DNA from: a bacterium
GTDB lineage: Bacteria > Cyanobacteriota > Vampirovibrionia > Obscuribacterales > Obscuribacteraceae
DNA: 64,000 bases
Assembly (NCBI GenBank): GCA_018062085.1
Contig: JAGOSY010000015.1
Coordinates: forward strand, 1-64,000
Direction: 5' to 3'
Each line of letters begins with the position of its first letter. Position 1 is the stretch's first letter. The position numbers and the translations under genes are program-made. Positions 8,059-16,327 of this stretch are shown here, piece after piece. The notes beneath the pieces were generated by a model. That model saw nothing but the letters and a program-made list of their open reading frames with translations. It made no database searches and was not told the DNA's origin.

Positions 8059-9513
8059 TTGAAGCTTTCAGTTGCTCAAAAAGGCCTAATAATGGCAGCC
8101 GTGCCGCTTCTCTTGGGGCTGATCTATTTGGCTGTGCTCAGCGCTCTCTTAGAGAATGCCCAGGTCTTGGCCGAGCGAGAGTATCGCTCAAGAGCAATTG
8201 TGGCAGAAGCTAACCAAGCCCAGCGAGATTTGTTTGATGCTGGCAGCGCCATTATTGCCTGGAACTATATGAGAAATGATGCGCTCCTAAAGCGACTTGA
8301 CGACGCGATAGCAGTTATTCCTGAACGTGCTGCCAAGTTGAAAGCTTTGCTTAAGGACGACCCCACTCGTATTGAACGTCTTAAGGCTGTAGAGACACAG
8401 GCGCAAAGTGTAGTCTCTGTGCTCAACTGGCACAAGAAACGAATTGAAGAGACGCCGCAAGATGTCTATCACTTTGAATTCGGTAAGTTTAGAAACCAGA
8501 TTGAAGGCTCATTCAAAACATATGTTGATGAATTGCATCGATTGACTAGTGAAGAGCGCCAGATTCAAGAGCGTTTACCCGCAAACGAAGAAGCGCGAAA
8601 GCAAGAATTTAGACTTTACATATTAGCTGGAGCGTTTTTGAATCTGTTGCTCTCGCTTGGCGTGGTTGTTTACTTTAGTCGTGACATCGCCGCTCGGCTA
8701 AATATCTTAAGTCGAAATGCTGAACTCTTTGTTGAACACAAACCACTCTTGCCGCCAATTGTGGGCAACGACGAAGTGGCAGAGCTTGACGCTGCCTTTA
8801 GGAAAATGGCAGACGATGTTACCAGAGCGGAAGAGATGAAACAGGCCTTTGTGGCGATGGTTAGCCACGAGTTGCGCAGTCCTCTTTCTGCTATTCAAGG
8901 GGCCATAGAACTTGTTGAAAGAGGCTTGTATGGAGAAATCTCAGACAAAGGAAAGAAGCGTTTGAGCCATGCTCAAATTGAATGTGATCGCCTGCTAAGA
9001 CTAGTCAACGAACTGCTTGATATTGAAAAAATGGAAGCAGGAATGATGGAAATGATCATGGCGCCCACGGATTTGGCAGAGCTTGCCTTGCAGTCTATCG
9101 CCGTTGTAAAAACACTTGCTGATGCCAATTCTATTAAAATTGAAGTCTTTGGCGATCATGCTGTTGCCTCTGTAGACAAAGAGCGAATTATGCAGGTGTT
9201 TATCAACCTGCTCTCGAATGCTATCAAGTATTCGCCAAATGGTGCCACCATAACAGTAAGTATCGCCATGAAGAAAGATAGCGCGCACATTAAGATCGAA
9301 GACCACGGAAAGGGTATTCCGCGCCACATGTTGGACTCGGTTTTCGACCGCTTTCAACAAGCTCATGGTGGCGGTGCAGGAACAAGTGGTCTCGGACTTG
9401 CTATTTGCAAAGCCATTGTTGAGGCCCATGACGGAGAAATCGGTGTGGTAAGCGAAGTGGGCAGTGGGAGCATTTTCTGGCTCCACCTGCCCACTTCTAA
9501 CCCCGCGATTTAA
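8059..9513 (+). CDS. Membrane sensor histidine kinase
   Basis: A 484-residue kinase. A transmembrane helix near residues 8-28 is followed by a helical extracytoplasmic sensor of about 160 residues that resembles CHASE3-type four-helix sensors. Then come a second helix at about 192-210, a HAMP-like linker, a HisKA domain with H270 (VSHELRSPL), and an HATPase domain with N-box [12 protein letters not shown]1 box DHGKGIP and G2 box GTSGLGLAI. Start is TTG, with GGGCGGA a few bases upstream; the nearby ATG at 8054 runs straight into a stop. Likely partner: the divergent regulator at 7210-7881. Signal unknown. Confidence 0.9.
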   Translation: MKLSVAQKGLIMAAVPLLLGLIYLAVLSALLENAQVLAEREYRSRAIVAEANQAQRDLFDAGSAIIAWNYMRNDALLKRLDDAIAVIPERAAKLKALLKDDPTRIERLKAVETQAQSVVSVLNWHKKRIEETPQDVYHFEFGKFRNQIEGSFKTYVDELHRLTSEERQIQERLPANEEARKQEFRLYILAGAFLNLLLSLGVVVYFSRDIAARLNILSRNAELFVEHKPLLPPIVGNDEVAELDAAFRKMADDVTRAEEMKQAFVAMVSHELRSPLSAIQGAIELVERGLYGEISDKGKKRLSHAQIECDRLLRLVNELLDIEKMEAGMMEMIMAPTDLAELALQSIAVVKTLADANSIKIEVFGDHAVASVDKERIMQVFINLLSNAIKYSPNGATITVSIAMKKDSAHIKIEDHGKGIPRHMLDSVFDRFQQAHGGGAGTSGLGLAICKAIVEAHDGEIGVVSEVGSGSIFWLHLPTSNPAI

Positions 9514-9563
9514 ATCCATTTTTGCATCAATTCGAAGCTTCCTTGTTTGCTTCTGATTAGCTT

Positions 9564-10781
9564 TTACGCTTCTACCTGCCAGCTAGCATGGGGATTTCTT
9601 CCACCTACATCGACGACAGTATCAACCCAGTGGACACCGGTGCCATCATGGACGTCCACCAGTATCTTTTCGCCAATGACATTGTGTACCTTGATGCCTT
9701 TAGCTTCGATTGCTGGAACCTGCTTCTTCAGGAACTGCTCTACTCTAGCTTTTTGGCCGTCTCGGTCAGGATTTAGTAGATCGTCTTGCAGCATATCTGC
9801 CACCAGATGGCCGACAAAATATTTAGGAGTATCGTGGCCGTTGTCCCATTTCACCGGGTCGAATCCTGGAGGGGTGGGGGCAAACTCGGGAGCCCGAGTC
9901 TGTGAGGCATCACCTTTACCCAGCACTGTCCACTGCACTTCAGGATTGCCGCCACCGATATTTTTTACGACGTCAATCCAGAGAGGACCGGAGCCATCGC
10001 CGGCGTCAAGCAATACTTTCTCGTCTTTAATGGCGAGAACTTTTCCGCCGCGAGCTTCCATGTTTGGCACTTGAGTCTTGAGGAAATTTTCAGCAAATTT
10101 TCTCTGCCCTGCTTCATCAGGAATGGCTAGAAGTTGATCAAATGAGCGGGCTAGCTCTCTTCCGACTGCATACTTGATTGTGTCATGACCATTTTCCCAT
10201 TTAGTTTGATCGAACCCCGGTGGGCAGGGTGGCAGTGGTCGGGTGTCTGTCGCTGGTGATGGCGATGGCGAATCATAGCGATCGCGGGGCAAAATGTCTT
10301 GGCCTGTAGCTAGCGAATTGTAGCGATCGTAGGGCATAGTACGATTGAGCTCTTCTGGTCTCCTTTGATTGAGTCGGCTGATTAGCTGTACTTCTGAATT
10401 GCCTCTGCGGTCTCTAACTGTATCAATTACTAGAGCACTACCTCCGATACCAAGATCGATTGTGATGCGCTCTCCGTTCATAGAGTTGCGGTGGCCGTCG
10501 CGAGAGTTGCGTGTGTCGTGCGAATCGCGTGAATGACTGTGCGAGCAGTGATCAGAAGTATTGTTAACGCTGACAAAGAGGGGTGTTATTTCAAGGCTGT
10601 CCAGCATGTTTTGAGCCATTCTGTCGGGGGTGCGGCTTCTGCTTTGGCTGCGAAAGAAGTCGGTGGCATCGTTGCTTGCTTGCTGTGTCCAGCTATTGAA
10701 TCTATCTTGGCCGGCGTCTTGATAGTTAGTGCGGTCTTGAAGATGTGAGCGGTCTTGTAGGTCTCTGATGTTCATATTCAT
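9564..10781 (-). CDS. Protein with a duplicated unknown domain
   Basis: A 405-residue protein. The N-terminal 170 residues are low-complexity and rich in Arg, Asp, Ser and Asn (many DR pairs). The C-terminal half holds two tandem copies of a domain of about 100 residues, roughly 188-290 and 302-403. Both begin PPGFDxxKWxNGHDTxKYxVG, contain a basic stretch before an FLKxQVPxxEA segment, and end with D-G-T/S-G-x-x-W-x-D-x-V-x-x-x-GGxNP-x-x-x-W. No signal peptide or known motif. Convergent with the histidine kinase. Confidence 0.7.
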   Translation of the reverse strand: MNMNIRDLQDRSHLQDRTNYQDAGQDRFNSWTQQASNDATDFFRSQSRSRTPDRMAQNMLDSLEITPLFVSVNNTSDHCSHSHSRDSHDTRNSRDGHRNSMNGERITIDLGIGGSALVIDTVRDRRGNSEVQLISRLNQRRPEELNRTMPYDRYNSLATGQDILPRDRYDSPSPSPATDTRPLPPCPPGFDQTKWENGHDTIKYAVGRELARSFDQLLAIPDEAGQRKFAENFLKTQVPNMEARGGKVLAIKDEKVLLDAGDGSGPLWIDVVKNIGGGNPEVQWTVLGKGDASQTRAPEFAPTPPGFDPVKWDNGHDTPKYFVGHLVADMLQDDLLNPDRDGQKARVEQFLKKQVPAIEAKGIKVHNVIGEKILVDVHDGTGVHWVDTVVDVGGRNPHASWQVEA

Positions 10782-11298
10782 ATTAGGGGTGTCTCCTGAG
10801 TGCGGGGTGGAAACTCAGTGGTAGTTTAGTGTTGGCTTCGTTGTGGCTCTTTGGTAAGAGTAGTAAAACAGGAGCGGCTCTGGTCTGGGGTGGAGAATTG
10901 CAACCGCTGCTCTGTGATTTCAATATAGGGCCGGGTATGCTTTAAGTTGTTACCAACTTGCTAACAAGGTCGAAATTAGTGAATTCGGAAATTTACGTGC
11001 CGCCGTGGCCTGACCTACAAGATAACCTGCGGACGGCTAAGAAGCGCACTGCGGCTCTTATTATTGATTGTGCTATTAGCGGTGGCATTGTCAGCATTCC
11101 TATATCTGCGCCTTTGCTTTAGAGTTTTTATGCATTCTCCATCCCCTGTTACTCTTCCACCTTAGTGGTTCTAAAAGAAGATTCGCTGCCAATGCCCACC
11201 GGTTTTTAGACTTGGAGGTGCAGCCGGTGTCTCGTGGGAAAGAAGTTTAGATCTTGCTATCGCCCATATTGATGCTTCCGTAACGGTGTGAAATTGTC
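10782..11298. other. Intergenic region holding a possible gene fragment
   Basis: About 200 bases upstream of the minus-strand gene at 10781 and 180 bases before the small membrane protein at 11299. Apart from the short plus-strand frame at 10979-11122 (listed separately), I see no gene, no strong hairpin and no clear promoter. Confidence 0.45.
10979..11122 (+). pseudogene. Possible truncated RDD-family membrane protein
   Basis: A short frame of 47 codons starting GTG, with AAGGT 8 bases upstream. Residues RTAKKRTAALIIDCAISGG resemble the start of an RDD domain, where an Arg-containing stretch leads into the first membrane helix with an Asp (AxxIDxxI). The frame stops after only one hydrophobic segment. 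An intact RDD protein is encoded at 18342. This may be a remnant, or a genuine one-helix protein. Confidence 0.3.
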
Positions 11299-11610
11299 TC
11301 AAGCCTTGCGTGTTTTCATTAGCAGTAGACTGCAAGAAGCTAAGAACCCTACAAATCCGACCCACGACAGAAGTGATAGTAGTGTTGCTAGGTCTTCTCT
11401 GAAGATAAACCAGCATGCAGCCGCTGCTAGCGGTAGCCAGATATAGCCGTTAGTCTGAATTAATTTCTCGTGCAGAGTGGTCCGAGCTCGCGCACCATAC
11501 TTTATATACAAATTCATGGCGGTAAAACTCAGCCACATTGTTGTGAGCAGCACGTAGAGATTTATGCTGAGCCACACAGCGTATTTTCTAAATAGGTAGA
11601 TCCACGTCAT
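11299..11610 (-). CDS. Small membrane protein
   Basis: A 103-residue protein with three likely membrane helices (about 10-32, 52-70 and 72-97) and a short positive C-terminal tail (LLMKTRKA). No family recognised. It lies 40 bases downstream of the acetyltransferase at 11651-12217 on the same strand, so the two may be co-transcribed. Confidence 0.5.
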   Translation of the reverse strand: MTWIYLFRKYAVWLSINLYVLLTTMWLSFTAMNLYIKYGARARTTLHEKLIQTNGYIWLPLAAAACWFIFREDLATLLSLLSWVGFVGFLASCSLLLMKTRKA

Positions 11611-11650
11611 GTAGCTATCTTATCAAAATTGGTGCTGCTTCGAATTCCGT

Positions 11651-12217
11651 CTACCTACCCAGACTTTTACTTAGAATCACGCTGCGGTAACAAGCCTTAT
11701 CCCATTGGTGATGCTCAATTAGTTTGTAACTGCGGCTCGTATAGTAATCGATTAAATCAGTGGCACCTTCGGCGGTGTCACAGGCAAGCTCGTCTTTGCC
11801 GTCAGCTCGAGCGAGAGTTTCGGCAAGCTCCACAAGCTTACTGCCGATACCTAACTTTTGCATTTCTGGTAGTACTGCAAATTGGCCAAAATGACCGACT
11901 GCGACTTTTTTGTAATAATCTGGTTCGTCAGGCGCATCTCTTGCGGTTGAGTAGTATGTGATGGTACCGATTATTTGGTCGTTTCCCTTCTGTCTAACTA
12001 TGTATCCCTGTCCTGCGCTCAGCCGACTCTCTGTAACTAAGGTAGTTTGCGTGGCTGCTACATAGTTGAAGCCGCGTGCTGCAAGAGTGGCATAGGCTCG
12101 ATGAAGCAACTGTGTGATCTGCTCAAGTGAGTCTTTCTCCCGGTCATACAAATCAATTTTAATGGCGTTTGCATCAAGGGTCTTTGTATTGAACACTTGC
12201 GATTCTGGGTCTTTCAC
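11651..12217 (-). CDS. GNAT family N-acetyltransferase
   Basis: A 188-residue acetyltransferase. The acetyl-CoA-binding motif is in FAVLPEMQKLGIGSKLVELAE (Q-x-x-G-I-G-S pattern), preceded by the beta-bulge strand GHFGQF and followed by the C-terminal motif with LIDYYTSRSYKLIE, where YYTSRSYK takes the place of the common YxxxGF. An N-terminal extension of about 25 residues precedes the fold. Substrate unknown. Its codon use is like that of the surrounding chromosome, unlike the cassette acetyltransferase at 1466. Confidence 0.8.
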   Translation of the reverse strand: MKDPESQVFNTKTLDANAIKIDLYDREKDSLEQITQLLHRAYATLAARGFNYVAATQTTLVTESRLSAGQGYIVRQKGNDQIIGTITYYSTARDAPDEPDYYKKVAVGHFGQFAVLPEMQKLGIGSKLVELAETLARADGKDELACDTAEGATDLIDYYTSRSYKLIEHHQWDKACYRSVILSKSLGR

Positions 12218-12327
12218 TGATACTTTCCTAGCTTAAAAGTTGGCTCAATTTGTTGGTTCAAGTCGTTGGTTCAAGTCGTTGGCCTAAATAGTATTGCATA
12301 CGCTACTGCTTCTCATTTGCGGGTTTC

Positions 12328-12367
12328 CAAACCTGTCATATTTTTTTGAGAAAATATGACAGGTTTG
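12328..12367. terminator. Perfect 17-bp hairpin
   Basis: CAAACCTGTCATATTTT and its exact complement around a TTTGAG loop. It lies downstream of the secreted-protein gene that ends at 12452 on the minus strand and upstream of the acetyltransferase at 12217. It most likely ends the former transcript, although no T-run follows the stem on either strand. Confidence 0.5.
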
Positions 12368-12451
12368 AAAGCGATAAAGTAAGCACTGATCTGCTATTTT
12401 CGCTTGTGGCTATGCTAATTGTTTTTCTTTCGAAAACCGCACCACGTCGCT

Positions 12452-13222
12452 CTAAAAATTGAGTATATCTACTGCTGACTCGTTGCCGTCGAGTAGAACC
12501 TCGGTAAGCGACGATTGTTTGAGGCCTGTCGGCAGTACAAGGCTGCTCTCCAGGTTTTTGCGTGAGATTGTGAGGGTGTCGAGCACAGTATGCGTTCCAC
12601 CTTGCGGGTCTTTATAGTGCGCATGTACTGGCATTGTGTCGAGTGCTGGCAGGCCATAGAGCTTTGTCATCAATCTGCCAGCCGCGGGAAAGGGACGATC
12701 CATGAGAGCTGATATGTAAATTGCTTGGGCAATCTGGCGGGGCTCATAGACCGATGCTTTTGCATGCGCAATGTAATCTTTATGCCTTTGGCTGTCAATT
12801 CCATAGATTTCGACCGTGGCGTTTTTCTCAATAGTCTTCCCTGTTTTGATCACGGGTACATCCGTCAACACCATGCCTTTGCCTACTGCTAGGTGCCGCA
12901 ACATTTGCCCTTCGAAATTTGCTAGTGGAACTTGGCAGCAGCGTTTGCTGGCGATATTCATTACGAAGACAGTCTTTCCTGGGGGGAGGCACAAGGCTAT
13001 TATTCGTTGATTGGGCATCTCAATGCGCATTCCTGCGCGCGCCATGCTTACTTTGTATAAGCCAAGGTGTTTGCGGTTCTGAGTCAGTGACCAGCCCAAT
13101 TCATTGTTCGCTTGGGCGGCCGAGTTAGTATGGCAGGCAAGTAATAGCAGTGAGAATAGCAGCATGGGTTGCAATGAGAATGTTGCTATGAGCTGCGCTT
13201 GGTGCTTCGCCAAATTTTTCAT
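12452..13222 (-). CDS. Secreted protein of a local paralogous family, copy 1
   Basis: A 256-residue protein with an N-terminal signal peptide (hydrophobic LLFSLLLLAC near residues 20-30; the Cys could be a lipobox but is followed by HT). The mature part has predicted beta strands, including YKVSMARAGMRIE and IIALCLPPGKTVFVMNIASK, which match in order YRYYVTDDAIKLE/IAVCAAPNWKISCF of the protein at 22509 and IRINL/IYLVAKAPAWRVVLFN of 53967. The pattern resembles LolA/DUF4412-type half-barrels, but that is only a suggestion. Function unknown. Confidence 0.6.
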   Translation of the reverse strand: MKNLAKHQAQLIATFSLQPMLLFSLLLLACHTNSAAQANNELGWSLTQNRKHLGLYKVSMARAGMRIEMPNQRIIALCLPPGKTVFVMNIASKRCCQVPLANFEGQMLRHLAVGKGMVLTDVPVIKTGKTIEKNATVEIYGIDSQRHKDYIAHAKASVYEPRQIAQAIYISALMDRPFPAAGRLMTKLYGLPALDTMPVHAHYKDPQGGTHTVLDTLTISRKNLESSLVLPTGLKQSSLTEVLLDGNESAVDILNF

Positions 13223-13326
13223 CTATGTACTCTTTCTCAATCTGCAACCATCTATGAGCGTTGAGCTTATCGTATCGCTTTTTCAAGTTGCTTATTCATG
13301 GTTGCTTAACAATTAGTCGAATCGCC

Positions 13327-13355
13327 TTGCAAACAATTTTTTATACCCGCATAAT
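13327..13355 (+). promoter_or_regulatory. Sigma-70-type promoter for the met/asp operon
   Basis: TTGCAA at 13327-13332 and CATAAT at 13350-13355 with a 17-base spacer. A start near 13362 would give a leader of about 170 bases before the ATG at 13532. Confidence 0.5.
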
Positions 13356-13361
13356 GCCGGC

Positions 13362-13531
13362 ATGTTAAATCGTTCCACCAGCAACATGCAGATGTCCATG
13401 CCCCACGCGGGCAGGGATTTGTTGCATTACGATTTTGATCGAATAATTCGAGACTAAACATCCGTAATTAAGTTAGCAACTCCCTTTCCCGCAGCCGCGA
13501 GAGAGGGAGTTTTTCTTTGGAGAGAAATCAA
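13362..13531 (+). promoter_or_regulatory. Structured 5' leader with attenuator-like hairpin
   Basis: Within the leader, GCAACA (13381-13386) can pair with TGTTGC (13420-13425), enclosing a stem-loop TCC-A-TGCCC/GGGCA-G-GGA around CACGC (13396-13417). Further on lies the small palindrome CGAATAATTCG, then a hairpin with AACTCCCT/AGGGAGTT arms (about 13470-13511) running directly into TTTTTCTTT, and then the GGAGAG ribosome site. A terminator immediately before the ribosome site is typical of attenuation or riboswitch control. I could not match it to SAM-I, SAM-II, SAH, T-box or cobalamin consensus features. Confidence 0.45.
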
Positions 13532-14872
13532 ATGACTAGTAAACAAGATCCATCACAGCAGCCGTCACAACCCGCATCACAATCTTCATCACAAGCTTTG
13601 TCGCAATCACAGAGCGATGTGCCTCAACGTAATTTCGGTTTCAACACTTTGGCCATTCACAGCGGCCAAGAGGCCGACCCAACTACAGGTGCTTTAATTA
13701 CACCTATTTATCAAACTTCTACTTTTGTACTTGATGAATTGGGCAAGAATAAAGGCTATCAGTACGCCCGCACCCATAATCCAACCCGCACTGCCCTTGA
13801 GGTTTGCCTCGCTTCTTTAGAAGGGGCTAAGTATGGAATAGCATGCGCATCGGGACTAGCGGCAGTATCAATTGTGCTTGATATTTTGTCGGCCGGTGAT
13901 CATGTCATTGTTGGAGAAGACGTCTATGGCGGCGTATACAGACTATTTGAGAAGGTGAAGAGGAAATTCAATATCGAATTTTCGTATGTCAACGCTGCCA
14001 AGCCTGAAGAAATTGAAGCTGCCATCAAGCCAAACACTAAATTGGTTTGGCTTGAAACACCAACCAATCCACTCTTGAAATTAGCTGATTTGGCTGCTGT
14101 GGGCGAAATCACCAAGAAACACAAATTGCTTTTTGCTGTAGATAATACATTTGCTACTCCGTATTTTCAGAAACCTTTGCAATTTGGCGCTGATATTATT
14201 GTGCATAGCACAACCAAGTATCTATGCGGGCATAGCGATGTCATTGGCGGCGCCATAATCACCGATAATGATGAACTTTACGATCAGCTGAAGTTCTATC
14301 AAAACGCTGGCGGTGCGGTGCCAGGGCCTTTCGATTCGTTCTTGATTTTGCGCGGTCTAAAAACTCTTGCTCTGCGTTTGAAAGAGCATGAGCGCAATGC
14401 TTTTGCTGTGGCTCGATATTTGTCTGAGCATGAACTAGTTGAAAGTGTCTACTATCCTGGTTTGCCGTCGCACCCCCAGTTTGATCTGGCGAAAACGCAA
14501 ATGACTGGCTTTGGCGGTATCGTTGGCTTTGTCGTCAAAGGTGGTTTGGAAGCGGCGAAGAGTGTCGTCAATTCCACTGAATTATTCCAGCTAGGCGAAA
14601 GCCTTGGCGGCGTCAAGTCATTGATTTGTCATCCGGCCACTATGACCCATGCCCCTATTCCTAAAGAAGTGCGTGAGCCACTCGGTATTGTCGATGGTTT
14701 GATCCGTTTGTCTGTGGGCATCGAAGACGCACCTGATCTTTTGCAAGATTTAGAAATTGCTTTGCAGGTTGCTCAGCACGCGGCTTTATCTAGTAAAGTT
14801 CCTGCTGTTGCTTCGGTTGCTTCTGCGGCTAGTGCTTGCTCTGTTTCAACTAAGGGAGCAAAACATGAGTAG
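13532..14872 (+). CDS. Cystathionine gamma-synthase/lyase family PLP enzyme
   Basis: A 446-residue Cys/Met-metabolism PLP enzyme. Landmarks: FNTLAIHSGQ near the start, PIYQTSTF, YQYARTHNPTR, and the PLP lysine K229 in HSTTKYLCGHSD. The family includes MetB (O-acylhomoserine to cystathionine) and MetC/CGL-type lyases. The overlap with an aspartokinase gene argues for a biosynthetic, MetB-like role. Unusual tails: a Ser/Gln-rich N-terminus of about 30 residues and an Ala/Ser/Val-rich C-terminus of about 30. GGAGAG 7 bases before the ATG decides the start. A structured leader precedes it. Confidence 0.88.
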   Translation: MTSKQDPSQQPSQPASQSSSQALSQSQSDVPQRNFGFNTLAIHSGQEADPTTGALITPIYQTSTFVLDELGKNKGYQYARTHNPTRTALEVCLASLEGAKYGIACASGLAAVSIVLDILSAGDHVIVGEDVYGGVYRLFEKVKRKFNIEFSYVNAAKPEEIEAAIKPNTKLVWLETPTNPLLKLADLAAVGEITKKHKLLFAVDNTFATPYFQKPLQFGADIIVHSTTKYLCGHSDVIGGAIITDNDELYDQLKFYQNAGGAVPGPFDSFLILRGLKTLALRLKEHERNAFAVARYLSEHELVESVYYPGLPSHPQFDLAKTQMTGFGGIVGFVVKGGLEAAKSVVNSTELFQLGESLGGVKSLICHPATMTHAPIPKEVREPLGIVDGLIRLSVGIEDAPDLLQDLEIALQVAQHAALSSKVPAVASVASAASACSVSTKGAKHE

Positions 14873-16196
14873 TTCAAGTAAGAAAATCAAAGTATTGAAA
14901 TTCGGCGGAACTTCTGTAAAGAATCCGCAGCGAATCTCTCATGTGGCTCAAATAGTGGCTTCTGTTAGCGCTGAGTACAAGACCATTGTGGTGGTGTCGG
15001 CTATGGGTGATACCACTGATAGTTTGGTACGCTTGGCGGGGCGCTGCTCTGAAAAGCCCAACCCGCGCGAACTGGATGTGCTTCTTGCCTCGGGTGAGCA
15101 GCAGTCAATTGCTCTTCTCAGTATTGTTTTGAGTGACCTCGATATTAAGGCTAAGTCTTTTACCGGTGGGCAACTGGGCATTATCACTGAGTCAAACTAT
15201 GGTAATGCTGAAATTCTCAGTATTGATGCTGGCAAAATTGATGAAGCCTTTGCTAGCAACGATGTCATTGTTGTGGCTGGGTTTCAGGGCGTTACGGCGG
15301 CGGGCGACATTACGACTTTGGGTCGTGGTGGTTCCGACACTTCGGCTGTGGCAATTGCTGCGGCGGTTGGGGCGGAGTTGTGCGAGATTTATACTGATGT
15401 TGATGGTATCTTCACTGCCGATCCCAATATTATCGATGGAGCAATTCAGCATACGCGCATTAGCTACAGCGATTGCTTAGAGATGGCGGCCAAAGGTGCC
15501 CAAGTGATTCACCCGCGGGCAGTGGAGTGTGCCCGGGAAAACTCAGTGGCTTTGAGGGTGCGCAGTGTCTTTAATCCTGACAATTGCGGCACGGTTATTG
15601 AAGCGGATGTTGTATCTTCTTCTTCATTGGCGAGAAATTACATCGTTGGTGTCACTGCCGTTGATGGGTTCAGTATTTTGAAGATTGAGTTTGATTCTTC
15701 ATTGATACACTCTCAGCTGATTCATGACGCAGTGCAGAGCGAAGTTGGCCACGTTAACTTAATTGAGACTTTTGTGCCTCCCGAAACTGCCAATTGTTCA
15801 GTTGCGTCGTACATAGTTTCGGGGTTGAACCGCTCATCGGGCCAGAAGTTAGTGGAAGATTTGGCTGAGATACCTGGAGTGCGGAATGCCAGTATCAAAT
15901 TTGAGATTACTTGTATCTGCCTTGTCGGTTCAGGCGCGAAAGCCGAAGTCGCAGGGAGCTTTGGCTCTAGCTCAACTCTCTGTTCTGGTTCTTTGACCGG
16001 GTTGCTTGAAGATTGGGAACAAAGGGGGCTGTTAGAGGGCTTGCCTCTGACTGTAGGTGAGCAATCTGTGGCGCTTTACGTCGCTTACGAGCACTCCCGC
16101 CAGGCCTGGACATCGCTGCATGAGGTGCTGTTGCCTCGTTTAAAGAGCGATGAATCGGTTTGCCATCTTTCGGCCGTTGGCGCTGCTAGCTTCTAG
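14865..16196 (+). CDS. Aspartokinase, diverged regulatory half
   Basis: A 443-residue aspartate kinase (aspartate + ATP to aspartyl phosphate). The catalytic domain is intact: KVLKFGGTSVKN, VVVSAMGDTTD, GFQGVT, TTLGRGGSDTSA, YTDVDGIFTADPN, HPRAVE. After about residue 260 the ACT region diverges strongly from the paralogue at 27380-28624 and gains an unusual C-terminus of about 80 residues. GGGAG lies before the ATG, which overlaps the upstream stop by 8 bases, so translation is probably coupled. Likely feeds the methionine branch and may answer to a different effector from its paralogue. Confidence 0.88.
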   Translation: MSSSSKKIKVLKFGGTSVKNPQRISHVAQIVASVSAEYKTIVVVSAMGDTTDSLVRLAGRCSEKPNPRELDVLLASGEQQSIALLSIVLSDLDIKAKSFTGGQLGIITESNYGNAEILSIDAGKIDEAFASNDVIVVAGFQGVTAAGDITTLGRGGSDTSAVAIAAAVGAELCEIYTDVDGIFTADPNIIDGAIQHTRISYSDCLEMAAKGAQVIHPRAVECARENSVALRVRSVFNPDNCGTVIEADVVSSSSLARNYIVGVTAVDGFSILKIEFDSSLIHSQLIHDAVQSEVGHVNLIETFVPPETANCSVASYIVSGLNRSSGQKLVEDLAEIPGVRNASIKFEITCICLVGSGAKAEVAGSFGSSSTLCSGSLTGLLEDWEQRGLLEGLPLTVGEQSVALYVAYEHSRQAWTSLHEVLLPRLKSDESVCHLSAVGAASF

Positions 16197-16327
16197 AAGA
16201 TGGAGCTGGTAAAAGATAATGCGCGTTTTGGGGGCAATGGGATTTTCACCATTGCCCTCTGGGTAAATTGGTAGATACTTGATTGTGGCAAGTTATTACC
16301 TGGAAAATCTTAGAAGGCCCTCCCCCG

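Noticed and set aside
13362..13531. A standard SAM-I, SAM-II, SAH, cobalamin or T-box riboswitch
   Set aside because: None of the usual consensus sequences was found in the leader. I describe it only as an attenuator-like structured leader.
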